Below are positions 19,522 to 28,073 of a stretch of 64,000 nt of DNA, one piece after another; the first letter of the stretch is position 1, and each line of letters starts with the position of its first letter. The stretch is taken from assembly GCF_000426065.1 (NCBI RefSeq), contig NZ_AUEQ01000001.1:186001-250000 (forward strand), written 5' to 3'. The translations under genes were made by a program, and so were the position numbers. The stretch is from Mycobacterium sp. URHD0025 (GTDB lineage: Bacteria; Actinomycetota; Actinomycetes; Mycobacteriales; Mycobacteriaceae). The notes beneath the pieces are model-generated. The model ran no database searches, was not told the origin of the DNA, and worked only from the letters and a program-made list of their open reading frames with translations.

Positions 19522-20486
19522 ACTCCGAGCGGATCAGGGTCCTGGCGCACTTCACCCCCGGGGACAGGGTGCTGGACTTTCTTGCACCGCAACAGGACTG
19601 GCTCGACGTGACGTTCTGCGCCGAAGACGATGACGTCACGTTCTACCGGGAACTGCCCTCCGCCGAGGTGCTCTGGCATGTCTTGCGGCCGGTCTCCGGC
19701 GATGACCTGGAGAGGGGGCTGCGTCTGCGGCTGGTGCACAAACTGGGCGCCGGGGTGAACACCATCGACGTCGATACCGCCACCCGGCTGGGCATCCTGG
19801 TGGCCAACATGCCCGGTGCCAACGCACCGTCGGTGGCAGAGGGCACCGTGCTCCTCATGCTCGCCGCGCTGCGCCGGTTGCCCGAACTGGACCGCGCCAC
19901 CCGGGAAGGTGCGGGCTGGCCCTCGGATCACAGCCTGGACGAAACCGTGCGTGACATCAGTGGATGCACGGTGGGCCTGCTCGGCTACGGGAACGTCGCC
20001 AAGCGGGTCGAGAAGATCGTCATCGCCATGGGCACCGAGCCGTCGCAGGTCATCCACACCAGTACCCGCAATACCGGCCATCCCGGATGGCGCAGCCTGC
20101 CAGACCTACTGGCGGCCAGCGACATCGTCTCGCTGCACCTCCCGCTGACCGAGTCCACCCGCGGCCTCCTCGACGGCAAGGCCCTGGCGTCGATGAAGCC
20201 GGGTGCCGTCGTCGTCAACACCGCGCGCGGTCCGATCATCGACGAGCCCGCCCTCGTCGAGGCGCTGCGTACCGGGCAGTTGTCCGCGGCCGGGCTCGAT
20301 GTCTTCGCCGAGGAGCCGGTGCCGCCCGGCAACCCCCTGCTGGAGCTGCCGAATGTGGTGCTCACCCCGCACGTCACCTGGTACACCGTCGACACCATGC
20401 GGCGCTATATGACCATGGCGGTCGACAACTGCCGCCGCATTCGCGACGGCGAACGCCTGGCCCACGTAGTAAACGCAGTCAGATAG
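19518..20486 (+). CDS. D-isomer 2-hydroxyacid dehydrogenase
   Basis: About 322 residues. The NAD(P)-binding fold has VGLLGYGNVAKRV, and the catalytic triad is visible as Arg in NTARGPIIDE, Glu in LDVFAEEPV and His in LTPHVTW. Enzymes of this family interconvert D-2-hydroxy acids and 2-oxo acids. GTG 19518 overlaps the hydrolase stop as GTGA, so I prefer it to GTG 19497. It completes a TetR-hydrolase-dehydrogenase operon. A related dehydrogenase lies at 37732-38730. Confidence 0.9.
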   Translation: MNSERIRVLAHFTPGDRVLDFLAPQQDWLDVTFCAEDDDVTFYRELPSAEVLWHVLRPVSGDDLERGLRLRLVHKLGAGVNTIDVDTATRLGILVANMPGANAPSVAEGTVLLMLAALRRLPELDRATREGAGWPSDHSLDETVRDISGCTVGLLGYGNVAKRVEKIVIAMGTEPSQVIHTSTRNTGHPGWRSLPDLLAASDIVSLHLPLTESTRGLLDGKALASMKPGAVVVNTARGPIIDEPALVEALRTGQLSAAGLDVFAEEPVPPGNPLLELPNVVLTPHVTWYTVDTMRRYMTMAVDNCRRIRDGERLAHVVNAVR

Positions 20487-20572
20487 GCCGCCGGAGTGGC
20501 GCGCATCACGCCGGGGTACCCTCGGGCCCAACCGACCGGTTAATCGAGACATGCCCCGGATGGAGGTGCCGC

Positions 20573-22780
20573 ATGCCCCTTGCGATCACGTCTGAGCACA
20601 GCGACCTGGCCGATTCGGTTCGGTCCCTGGTAGCACGGGTGGCACCGTCGGAGGTGCTGCACGAAGCTCTGGACGCGGACTGGCAGAACCCGATCTCCAA
20701 CCCACCGCCATATTGGAAAGCCGCGGCCGACCAGGGCCTGCAAGGCGTCCACCTCTCGGAAGCCGTTGGCGGACAAGGCTTCGGAATCCTCGAGCTGGCC
20801 ATCACCCTGGCCGAGTTCGGCTACGGCGCCGTACCTGGTCCCTTCGTCCCTTCGGCCATCGCCGCCGCGCTGATCTCGGCCGACAATCCAGAAGCCAAGG
20901 TGCTCACCGGCCTGGCCTCGGGCGAGACCATCGCCGCCTACGCCATCGACTCCGGTCTGACCGCCACCCGGCACGGCGACGGACTGGTCATCCGCGGCGA
21001 GGCACGGGCGGTGCCCGCAGGCGCGCAGGCATCGGTACTGGTGCTTCCGGTCGCGATCGAGTCCGGCGTCCAGTGGGTTGTCCTCGACGCCGCCCAGCTG
21101 GAGATCGAGCCGGTGCGCAGTGTCGATCCGTTGCGCCCGCTCGCGCACGTGCGGGCCAACGCCACCGAGGTGGCCGGCGATCGGGTGCTCTCCAACCTCA
21201 GCAGCACCCGCGCCAGGGCACTGATCACCACATTGCTGTCGGCCGAGGCCATCGGCGTCGCCCGCTGGGCCACCGACACCGCTACCGCCTACGCCAAGAT
21301 CCGCGAACAGTTCGGCAGGCCGATCGGCCAGTTCCAGGCGATCAAACACAAGTGCGCCGGGATGGTCGCCGACACCGAGCGGGCCACCGCCGCCGTCTGG
21401 GACGCCGCCCGCGCCCTGGACGAGGCACAAGAAGACGATTCGGCGACAAGCCATTTCGAGTTCGCTGCCGCGGTGGCAGCCACCCTGGCTCCGGCCGCCG
21501 CGCAGCACACCGCGCAGGACTGCATCCAGGTGCACGGCGGTATCGGATTCACCTGGGAGCACGACACCAACGTCTACTACCGGCGGGCCCTCGTGCTGGC
21601 CGCATGCTTCGGCCGGGCCTCGGACTACCCCCAGTTGCTCGTCGATACCGCCACCACAACCGGAATGCGCCCGGTGGACATCGACCTCGATCCCGACACC
21701 GAGAAGCTGCGCGACGAGATCCGCGCGGAAGTGGCTGGGCTGAAAGCGATTCCGAGTGGCACGGAGCGCAACATCGCGATCGCCGAGGGCGGATGGGTGC
21801 AACCGCATCTGCCCAGGCCCTGGGGACGCGGGTCGGAACCGATCGAGCAGATCATCATCGCCCAGGAGTTCAACAGCGGCCGCGTGCGGCGCCCGCAGAT
21901 GGGCATCGCGTCGTGGATCATCCCTTCGATCGTGGCTTTCGGAACCGATGAGCAGAAGCAGCGTTTCCTGCCGCCGACGTTCCGCGGCGAGATGATCTGG
22001 TGCCAGCTGTTTTCCGAGCCGGGTGCGGGTTCGGATCTGGCCAGCCTGACCACCAAGGCCACCAAGGTCGACGGAGGCTGGCGGATCACCGGGCAGAAGA
22101 TCTGGACGACGGGCGCCCAGTACTCGGCGTGGGGTGCACTGTTGGCCCGGACGGACTCCGACGCTCCGAAACACAATGGCATCACGTACTTCCTGCTCGA
22201 CATGAAGGCGCCCGGCGTCGAGGTCAAGCCGCTGCGCGAGCTGACGGGCAACGCGATGTTCAACACGGTGTTCATCGACGATGTCTTCGTGCCCGACGAC
22301 ATGGTGCTCGGTGAGGTCAACCGGGGCTGGGAGGTCAGCCGCAACACCCTGACCAACGAGCGGGTGTCGATCGGCAGCAGTGAGCCACCGTTCCTGGCCA
22401 ACCTCGAGCAGTTCGTGGCGTTCCTGGGTGCGGGCCAGTTCGACCAGATCGATCAGAACCGCGCGGGCCAGTTGATCGCCGAGGGCCATGCAGCCAAGGT
22501 GCTCAATCTGCGGTCCACGCTGCTGACGTTGGCCGGCGGCGACGCCATGCCGGCCGCGGCCGTCTCCAAGCTTTTGTCGATGAAAACCGGCCAGGGGTAC
22601 GCGGAGTTCGCGGTGGCCTCCTTCGGCACCGACGGGGCCGTCGGCGATCCCGAATCGGAATTCGGTCGCTGGGCCGAGTACCTGTTGGCCAGTCGTGCCA
22701 CGACGATCTACGGCGGCACCACCGAAGTTCAGCTCAACATCATCGCCGAACGTCTGCTGGGCCTGCCGCGCGATCCGTAA
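20573..22780 (+). CDS. fadE6: Fused two-domain acyl-CoA dehydrogenase (FadE6-like)
   Basis: A 735-residue protein with two complete acyl-CoA dehydrogenase domains, residues about 1-370 and 380-735. The first carries VHGGIGFTWEHD near its end. The second carries CQLFSEPGAGSDLASL, the FAD-binding WRITGQKIWTTGAQ and a C-terminal IYGGTTEVQLNIIAERLLGLP. M. tuberculosis FadE6 (Rv0271c) has the same size and lies beside fadD2, as here. It oxidises an acyl-CoA thioester with FAD; the substrate is unknown. The second domain has Gly where medium-chain enzymes have the catalytic Glu. GGAGG stands about 6 nt before ATG 20573. Confidence 0.9.
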   Translation: MPLAITSEHSDLADSVRSLVARVAPSEVLHEALDADWQNPISNPPPYWKAAADQGLQGVHLSEAVGGQGFGILELAITLAEFGYGAVPGPFVPSAIAAALISADNPEAKVLTGLASGETIAAYAIDSGLTATRHGDGLVIRGEARAVPAGAQASVLVLPVAIESGVQWVVLDAAQLEIEPVRSVDPLRPLAHVRANATEVAGDRVLSNLSSTRARALITTLLSAEAIGVARWATDTATAYAKIREQFGRPIGQFQAIKHKCAGMVADTERATAAVWDAARALDEAQEDDSATSHFEFAAAVAATLAPAAAQHTAQDCIQVHGGIGFTWEHDTNVYYRRALVLAACFGRASDYPQLLVDTATTTGMRPVDIDLDPDTEKLRDEIRAEVAGLKAIPSGTERNIAIAEGGWVQPHLPRPWGRGSEPIEQIIIAQEFNSGRVRRPQMGIASWIIPSIVAFGTDEQKQRFLPPTFRGEMIWCQLFSEPGAGSDLASLTTKATKVDGGWRITGQKIWTTGAQYSAWGALLARTDSDAPKHNGITYFLLDMKAPGVEVKPLRELTGNAMFNTVFIDDVFVPDDMVLGEVNRGWEVSRNTLTNERVSIGSSEPPFLANLEQFVAFLGAGQFDQIDQNRAGQLIAEGHAAKVLNLRSTLLTLAGGDAMPAAAVSKLLSMKTGQGYAEFAVASFGTDGAVGDPESEFGRWAEYLLASRATTIYGGTTEVQLNIIAERLLGLPRDP

Positions 22781-22809
22781 GTCTCGCCCGGCGCGGACGT
22801 TTCATCGCG

Positions 22810-22867
22810 CGAGCAGACGTAAAACTGCCCGAAAACCACCGTTTTGAGGCAGTTTTACGTCTGCTCG
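22810..22867. repeat. 20-bp perfect inverted repeat (REP-like or hairpin)
   Basis: The arm 22810-22829 (core GAGCAGACGTAAAACTGCC) pairs exactly with 22848-22867 across 18 nt. Inside the loop AAAAC (22832-22836) pairs with GTTTT (22841-22845). As RNA this would be a long stable hairpin 30 nt after fadE6. It lacks a terminal T-run, so it is not a standard terminator. From memory, closely related GAGCAGACG palindromes recur between genes in mycobacteria; this is recollection, not a search. Confidence 0.7.
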
Positions 22868-22927
22868 GCGGGTGGGATCAGGCGTACCGTCGAAATAGAC
22901 GGCTACCAGAAACGGTTGTACCCAACG

Positions 22928-23215
22928 ATGAGCACGTCACGACAACGGATTCTGCGCCCAGTGCTCCTGGGTGTCGCAGCCCTGTCTGTCGTCATCGCGC
23001 CGACCGCCGTGTGGCACCAGGTCTCCCCCGCGCCAACCGAAACCCACGCCGAGCCATGTGTGAACGGCGTCATTCCGTGGAACCCGTATGTGGTGAACTG
23101 CAATCTGCCGCCCAGGCAACCCCGGGTTCGCGGGGCCGCACCCGACGCCGGAGCCATCATCGCGTGCCGTCACAAGCCGGGATGCCTCTCCTGGTACGTC
23201 AACGGGCCGCCGTAA
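22928..23215 (+). CDS. Small secreted hypothetical protein
   Basis: A 95-residue protein with a signal peptide: basic start, hydrophobic core VLLGVAALSVVIAPTAVW, then a mature part of about 55 residues. The mature part has four cysteines (CVNG, NCNL, CRHK, GCLSW) and ends in SWYVNGPP, a pattern I associate with mycobacterial exported proteins of unknown function. I chose ATG 22928 because the upstream TTG start lies inside the inverted repeat. It probably carries two disulphides outside the membrane. Confidence 0.68.
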   Translation: MSTSRQRILRPVLLGVAALSVVIAPTAVWHQVSPAPTETHAEPCVNGVIPWNPYVVNCNLPPRQPRVRGAAPDAGAIIACRHKPGCLSWYVNGPP

Positions 23216-23234
23216 CACCATGTGAGCGCACGCC

Positions 23235-23546
23235 ATGAACAGCGACAGGAACGACGTCGAAAAGCGTTGGCACGATCCGCAGATGTTCCGATCCGCGGTG
23301 GGCTACGTCGTGGCCGTGCTCGCCGTCGCCGGGCTCGCCTTGGTCTTCTACGCATTCGACCATTCCACGCTGTCGGCAACGCTGGTCCCGACGATTCTGT
23401 TCGTCGGAGGGGTCGGCGCATTCGTCCGCACCTACCAGGTGTGGAAGGCCGAGGGGACATGGCCGATCTGGCACGGTGCGGGCTGGTTCCTGTTGGCCTT
23501 TTCGCTGTTGTGCCTGGCGGTGCCGGGCTCGGCGATGCTCTCCTGA
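23235..23546 (+). CDS. Small hypothetical membrane protein
   Basis: A 103-residue protein with three predicted transmembrane helices: about 19-41, 48-66 and 80-101. A short polar N terminus precedes them, and the sequence WKAEGTWPIWHGAGW links helices two and three. No known domain is recognised. It follows the small secreted protein by 19 nt and is convergent with the SDR gene. Confidence 0.72.
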   Translation: MNSDRNDVEKRWHDPQMFRSAVGYVVAVLAVAGLALVFYAFDHSTLSATLVPTILFVGGVGAFVRTYQVWKAEGTWPIWHGAGWFLLAFSLLCLAVPGSAMLS

Positions 23547-23556
23547 CCGCGCGAAC

Positions 23557-24339
23557 CTACGGCAGGATCGAATCGACGTAGCCGCCGTCGACCCTTAGCG
23601 CGCCGCCGGTGGTGGCCGAGGCCAGCGGCGAGGCAAGGTACGTGACCATGTTCGCGATCTCCTCGGGCTCGATCAGGCGCTGGAGCAACGACTGCGGCCG
23701 ATGCTTGATCATGAACTCCCGCTGCGCCTCATCCCATGGCAACGACTTGTCGACGAGCTGATACACGAAATCCTCGACACCGGCCGTGTGGGTCGGACCG
23801 GCGATCACCGAGTTGACTGTCACGCCGGTACCCGCGGCCTCCTTGGCGAAACCGCGCGACACCGCGAGTAGCGCAGTCTTGGACACCCCGTAATGGATCA
23901 TCTCGGCGGGCGTCACAATGGCCGAGTCACTGGCGATCTGGATCGCCCGGCCCCAGCCCCGCTCAGTCATCCCGGGTAGGTAACTACGGATAAGTCGCAC
24001 CGCGGCAAGGACATTCACGTCGAAGTAGGTACGCCACTGTTCGTCGGTGATCTCCAGCGGTGGCACTGCGCCGAAGATCCCGAGGTTGTTGATCAGGATG
24101 TCGACGGCGGGCAGCTGCCGCAGCAGGTCGGCGGTGCCCTCCTCCGAGGCGACATCGGCGGCGATCCCGATCACGTCGAGCCCCGTCAGCTTGGAGACGG
24201 CTTCATCGACGCGTTGCCTCGTACGGCCGTTGACCACCACGCGGGCGCCGCTTCTGGCCAGATGCTCGGCAATGGCCAACCCGATGCCCTGGGTCGAACC
24301 GGTAACCAGTGCCGTCTTTCCGCTGAGGTCGATGTTCAC
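23557..24339 (-). CDS. Short-chain dehydrogenase/reductase
   Basis: A 260-residue classical SDR. The cofactor motif TGSTQGIG is near residue 14, NNLG near 90, and the catalytic Ser with YGVSK (Tyr and Lys) near 155. The Arg after the first glycine motif (NGRTRQR) suggests NADP preference. It lies downstream of fadD2 on the same strand with 44 nt between, so it may be co-transcribed and act on a fatty-acyl or related hydroxyl/oxo substrate. Confidence 0.93.
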   Translation of the reverse strand: MNIDLSGKTALVTGSTQGIGLAIAEHLARSGARVVVNGRTRQRVDEAVSKLTGLDVIGIAADVASEEGTADLLRQLPAVDILINNLGIFGAVPPLEITDEQWRTYFDVNVLAAVRLIRSYLPGMTERGWGRAIQIASDSAIVTPAEMIHYGVSKTALLAVSRGFAKEAAGTGVTVNSVIAGPTHTAGVEDFVYQLVDKSLPWDEAQREFMIKHRPQSLLQRLIEPEEIANMVTYLASPLASATTGGALRVDGGYVDSILP

Positions 24340-24368
24340 AAGGGTGTACTACCACCGCCGGCGACAAA

Positions 24369-24398
24369 CTATTCCAAGTCGCGCTACTCCAAGTCGCG
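24369..24398. repeat. 15-bp tandem duplication over the fadD2 stop codon
   Basis: CTATTCCAAGTCGCG (24369-24383) and CTACTCCAAGTCGCG (24384-24398) are adjacent copies with one mismatch. On the coding strand each copy reads Arg-Asp-Leu-Glu-stop, so fadD2 ends with its last codons and TAG stop repeated in frame. Confidence 0.8.
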
Positions 24399-26084
24399 CA
24401 GTTCGCGCTTGAGGATCTTGCCCGTCGGGTTGCGCGGCAACTCGTCGAGGAAGACCACCTCCCGCGGCACCTTGTAGCGGGCCAGATGCTCCTTGACGTA
24501 GGACTTGACGGTGTCCTCGTCGAGGTCCGCCCCGTCTGCCTTCACCACGAATGCCTTGAGCCGGGCACCCCATTCCTTGTCCTCGACGCCGAGTGCGGTG
24601 GCCTCGACGACATCGGGGTGTCCGCTGATCAGATCCTCGACCTCGGCCGGGAATACGTTCTCCCCGCCGGAGACGATCATCTCGTCGTCGCGGCCGCTGA
24701 CGTAGAGCAGACCGTGCTCGTCGAAGTAGCCGACATCGCCCGACGACAGCATGCCGTCGATGATCTGTTTGCCGCCGCCGCCGGTATATCCCTTGAACGG
24801 GAACGTGTTTCGCACAAAGATGCGGCCGACCTGGCCCTGCGGGACTTCGTTGCCGTTGTCGTCGATGATCTTGACGGTGATGCCCTTGACCACCGGCCCC
24901 ACCGTTGCCGGGTTGATCGAGAGATCTTTGGGCCGCGCGATGCTCGCGAACGCGATCTCGGTCGAACCGTAAAGGTTGTAGATCACCGGACCGAGCTCCT
25001 TGAGGGCCCGCGAGGCCAGCTCGGCACCCAGCTGGGATCCGGAGACGAAGACGATGCGCAGTGAGGACAAGTTGGGCTTGGGCGTCATCTGCTCGAGATG
25101 GTCGAGCATCCGCGAGAGCATGACCGGCACCACCACCATGGCGGTGACGTGGTGTTTCTCGACGTCTTCCAACAGGGTGGCGGGCTTGAACCGGCGCCGC
25201 AGCACCAGCGTCGTGCCCAACATCATCGCGATGGTGGCATGCAGGAAGCCGAGCGCATGGAACATCGGGGCCGGAAGCGAGGTCACCTCGCCGGCCTTGA
25301 ACGGGACGTGCGACAGCACTCCCCCGATCGGGGCGAGCGACGGTGGGGCGGCTCGGTTGGCGCCCTTGGGTGTTCCGGTGGTGCCGCTGGTCAGGATGAT
25401 GATCGACGGATGCTTGGTGGCTTTGGGAGCGGGCCGTCCGTTGCCGCGGGCGATGACGTCGGCCAGGGTCTCGTCGGTGCTGCCGGAAGGAGTATCGCCT
25501 CGGGCGGAGCCCGAAGATTCAGCAATGTCCGGGTTGACTCCCAGCGCCCGCAGTTTGCCCAGCTCCGGTTCGGCGTGGGCGACGGCGGCGGTGTACTCGT
25601 CGTCGTAGATGATCACCTTGGCGCCCTCGCGCTCGGAGACCTCTTTGATCTGCGGTCCCGAGAACTCGGAGTTGAGCAGGATGATCCGCGCCCCCACCCG
25701 GGCCGCGCCGTACAGCGCGACCAGGAACCAGCGGTGGTTGCGGGCCAGGATTCCTACCCCGTCACCGCCCCTGACGCCCATGGTGAGCAATTCGTGGGCC
25801 ACCGCGTGCGCGGCGGCGTCGAGATCACCGAACGTGAATTCGCCTTCGTCGTCGATGACGGCGGCCCGGTTGGGATGCCGGCGCGCGTTGAGCGCCGGAA
25901 TCATGCCGATCTCACCCCAGGTGCGGATGTCCCCCAGCATGGCCACGATGTTCTGTGGCGGTTCCAGCCGCAGCGCGCCCGCCTCGAACATCTTGCGCGC
26001 GTAATGCAATTCGGCCGCGCCCCGCTCCGCGTACTGCTTGGCCTTCGCTGTGAGGTTCGCCGGTAGATCAGACAAACTTGGCAT
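24384..26084 (-). CDS. fadD2: Fatty-acyl-CoA/AMP ligase (FadD2-like)
   Basis: A 566-residue member of the acyl-CoA synthetase superfamily, which activates a carboxylic acid with ATP and joins it to CoA. Visible motifs: the P-loop ILTSGTTGTPKGA, YNLYGSTEIAFAS (adenine binding), and the C-terminal Lys in LPRNPTGKILKREL. Size and position beside fadE6 and the LigD-like polymerase match Rv0270 (fadD2, 560 residues). I chose ATG 26084 (MPSLSDLPANL); the longer frame would overlap the divergent polymerase gene. Confidence 0.92.
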   Translation of the reverse strand: MPSLSDLPANLTAKAKQYAERGAAELHYARKMFEAGALRLEPPQNIVAMLGDIRTWGEIGMIPALNARRHPNRAAVIDDEGEFTFGDLDAAAHAVAHELLTMGVRGGDGVGILARNHRWFLVALYGAARVGARIILLNSEFSGPQIKEVSEREGAKVIIYDDEYTAAVAHAEPELGKLRALGVNPDIAESSGSARGDTPSGSTDETLADVIARGNGRPAPKATKHPSIIILTSGTTGTPKGANRAAPPSLAPIGGVLSHVPFKAGEVTSLPAPMFHALGFLHATIAMMLGTTLVLRRRFKPATLLEDVEKHHVTAMVVVPVMLSRMLDHLEQMTPKPNLSSLRIVFVSGSQLGAELASRALKELGPVIYNLYGSTEIAFASIARPKDLSINPATVGPVVKGITVKIIDDNGNEVPQGQVGRIFVRNTFPFKGYTGGGGKQIIDGMLSSGDVGYFDEHGLLYVSGRDDEMIVSGGENVFPAEVEDLISGHPDVVEATALGVEDKEWGARLKAFVVKADGADLDEDTVKSYVKEHLARYKVPREVVFLDELPRNPTGKILKRELRDLE

Positions 26085-26138
26085 GCCGCCACAATAAGTG
26101 ACATCTATCGCACCAGGGGTGGTAACTACGATGTGGTC

Positions 26139-27365
26139 ATGGCCGGTGCAATGTCGCTGGAGATCGACGGCCTCGAGGTGGCCGTCAGCAACCCCGACAA
26201 GGTGGTTTTCCCTGACGCGCACGTCACCAAGCTGGACCTGATCAACTACTACCGATCAGTGGCCGACGGGGCGTTGCGCGGGGTGTACGGCCGTCCGATG
26301 ATCCTCAAGCGGTTCGTCAAGGGCATCGCCGAGGAGGCCATCTTCCAGAAACGGGCACCGGAGAAGCGGCCGGACTATGTGGACGTGGCCGAGCTCAAGT
26401 ACCGGTCGGGCACGTCGGCCAAGGAAGCGGTCCTGCGCGATGCCGCCGGCCTGGCGTGGGCGGTGAACCTGGGATGCGTCGACCTCAACCCACATCCCGT
26501 GCGGGCCGAGGATCTCGACCATCCCGATGAGCTCCGCGTCGACCTTGACCCGATGCCCGGGGTCGGCTGGTCGCAGATCGTCGACGTCGCCCACGTCGCC
26601 CGGGCGGTGCTGGAGGACCACGGCCTGACCGCGTGGCCCAAGACGTCGGGCTCGCGTGGCTTCCACATCTATGCGCGCATCCAACCGAAGTGGCCGTTCA
26701 CCAAGGTGCGCCTGGCGGCCGAGACGGTGGCCCGGGCGGTAGAGCTCAGGGCGCCGGACATTGCGACCGCGAGATGGTGGAAGGAAGAACGGGGCGCGCG
26801 GGTCTTCGTCGACTTCAACCAGAACGCCAAGGACCGCACGGTGGCATCGGCCTATTCCGTGCGGGCCACCGCCGATGCCCGGGTGTCGACCCCGCTGCGC
26901 TGGGACGAGGTCGACGGTTGCCGGCCCGAGGCATTCACGATCGCCACCGTGCCCGATCGGTTCGCCGAGATCGGCGACCCGTGGGAGGGCATGGACGTCA
27001 CGGTCGGCGAGTTGGACGCGCTGCTCGGACTCGCCAAGGAACTCGGCCCGGCCGAGAAGGCGCCCAAGGGCGCGTCGAAAGACGGCAGGCGCGTTTCTTC
27101 GATGCCGCTGATCGAGATCGCCAAGACCAAGACCAAGGACGAGGCGATGGCGGCACTCGACGTATGGCGCACGCGGTATCCCGCCGTGGCCGCGCGGCTG
27201 GAGCCCGTCGACATCCTGCTCGACGGCATGCGCGGGCCGAGCTCGATCTGGTACCGGGTACGGATCAACCTGCAGCACGTTCCCGAGTCCGAGCGCCCGC
27301 CGCAGGAAGAGTTGCTCGCCGACTACAACCCGTGGGAGCACTACCGCGGCGCGCAGTGGCACTAG
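26139..27365 (+). CDS. LigD-type polymerase/primase domain protein (PolD2-like)
   Basis: About 408 residues of the archaeo-eukaryotic primase family, similar to the polymerase domain of DNA ligase D. The metal-binding Asp pair is visible as LRVDLDP (Asp135, Asp137 from ATG 26139). SGSRGFHIYA and FNQNAKDRTVASAYSVR match the conserved nucleotide-binding motifs. M. smegmatis has stand-alone homologues called PolD1 and PolD2; M. tuberculosis has Rv0269c in this position beside fadD2. Such enzymes add ribo- and deoxyribonucleotides in gap filling and end repair. No ligase or nuclease domain is attached. GTG 26133 is an alternative start. Confidence 0.9.
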   Translation: MAGAMSLEIDGLEVAVSNPDKVVFPDAHVTKLDLINYYRSVADGALRGVYGRPMILKRFVKGIAEEAIFQKRAPEKRPDYVDVAELKYRSGTSAKEAVLRDAAGLAWAVNLGCVDLNPHPVRAEDLDHPDELRVDLDPMPGVGWSQIVDVAHVARAVLEDHGLTAWPKTSGSRGFHIYARIQPKWPFTKVRLAAETVARAVELRAPDIATARWWKEERGARVFVDFNQNAKDRTVASAYSVRATADARVSTPLRWDEVDGCRPEAFTIATVPDRFAEIGDPWEGMDVTVGELDALLGLAKELGPAEKAPKGASKDGRRVSSMPLIEIAKTKTKDEAMAALDVWRTRYPAVAARLEPVDILLDGMRGPSSIWYRVRINLQHVPESERPPQEELLADYNPWEHYRGAQWH

Positions 27366-27395
27366 TTCTGCCGCCGAAACGACTGAGATACTGCC

Positions 27396-27947
27396 GTGGT
27401 GGTCGACGCCGGAAGGGTCCGCGTATTCGCCGTCGACGCGCCGGATGTCGTGCCACGAATAGCGGGATCCATCACGGTGTTCTTGCAGCACTTGGTGGCC
27501 GGGGGCGCCGCGTTGGGTTGGGTCGATCCGCCCTCCGCGGCCGAGGTCGCCGACCTTCTGGGAGAGGTGGTCCAAGGGACGGCCGCAGGCGACTCAGCGC
27601 TGATTGTCGCGGAAGTGGACGAGGAGCCGGCCGGGTTCGGCTATTGGCGCCGGTACACGCGTCCGACACACCGGCCCCATGCGGACGTGGAGAAGGTTGC
27701 CGTCGATTTGCGGTGGCACGGCCTGGGCATCGGTCGGCACCTGATGCAGGGCCTGATCCGGTCCGCTGCCGAATCACACGTCGAGATGCTGACCCTCGAC
27801 CTTCGGGCAGACAACGTGCGCGCGGCCCGCCTCTATGAGTCCTTGGGCTTCAAGAGGTATGGCGTGCTGGAGAGATTCGTCGCGGTGGGTGAAAAGCGCT
27901 ACGACAAGTTGTTCTACGCACTGGACTTGCGTCCCACCGCGTCTTGA
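27396..27947 (+). CDS. GNAT family N-acetyltransferase
   Basis: A 183-residue GCN5-related acetyltransferase. The acetyl-CoA pyrophosphate loop is visible as VEKVAVDLRWHGLGIGRHLM near residue 95, followed by VRAARLYESLGFKRYG, the usual last strand and helix. The start is GTG 27396 or the next GTG at 27399. It follows the polymerase gene by 30 nt in the same direction. The acceptor is unknown. Confidence 0.88.
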   Translation: MVVDAGRVRVFAVDAPDVVPRIAGSITVFLQHLVAGGAALGWVDPPSAAEVADLLGEVVQGTAAGDSALIVAEVDEEPAGFGYWRRYTRPTHRPHADVEKVAVDLRWHGLGIGRHLMQGLIRSAAESHVEMLTLDLRADNVRAARLYESLGFKRYGVLERFVAVGEKRYDKLFYALDLRPTAS

Positions 27948-28073
27948 CCCGGAACACGTGCCGCAGCAATTCGCCAGTCGCCCGGGTGATTCGACATGGA
28001 CTTGCCGGACAACAGCGGCTCACGTGTCCGGATTCCCGGCATACTGTGGTCAGATCACGCTTTAGGAGTTCGT

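Noticed and set aside
20531..20546. AACCG-AC-CGGTT repeat before fadE6
   Set aside because: Short and common in GC-rich DNA, with no adjacent regulator gene to support it.
20540..22489. 649-residue minus-strand frame opposite fadE6
   Set aside because: Antisense shadow; fadE6 itself has full acyl-CoA dehydrogenase motifs.
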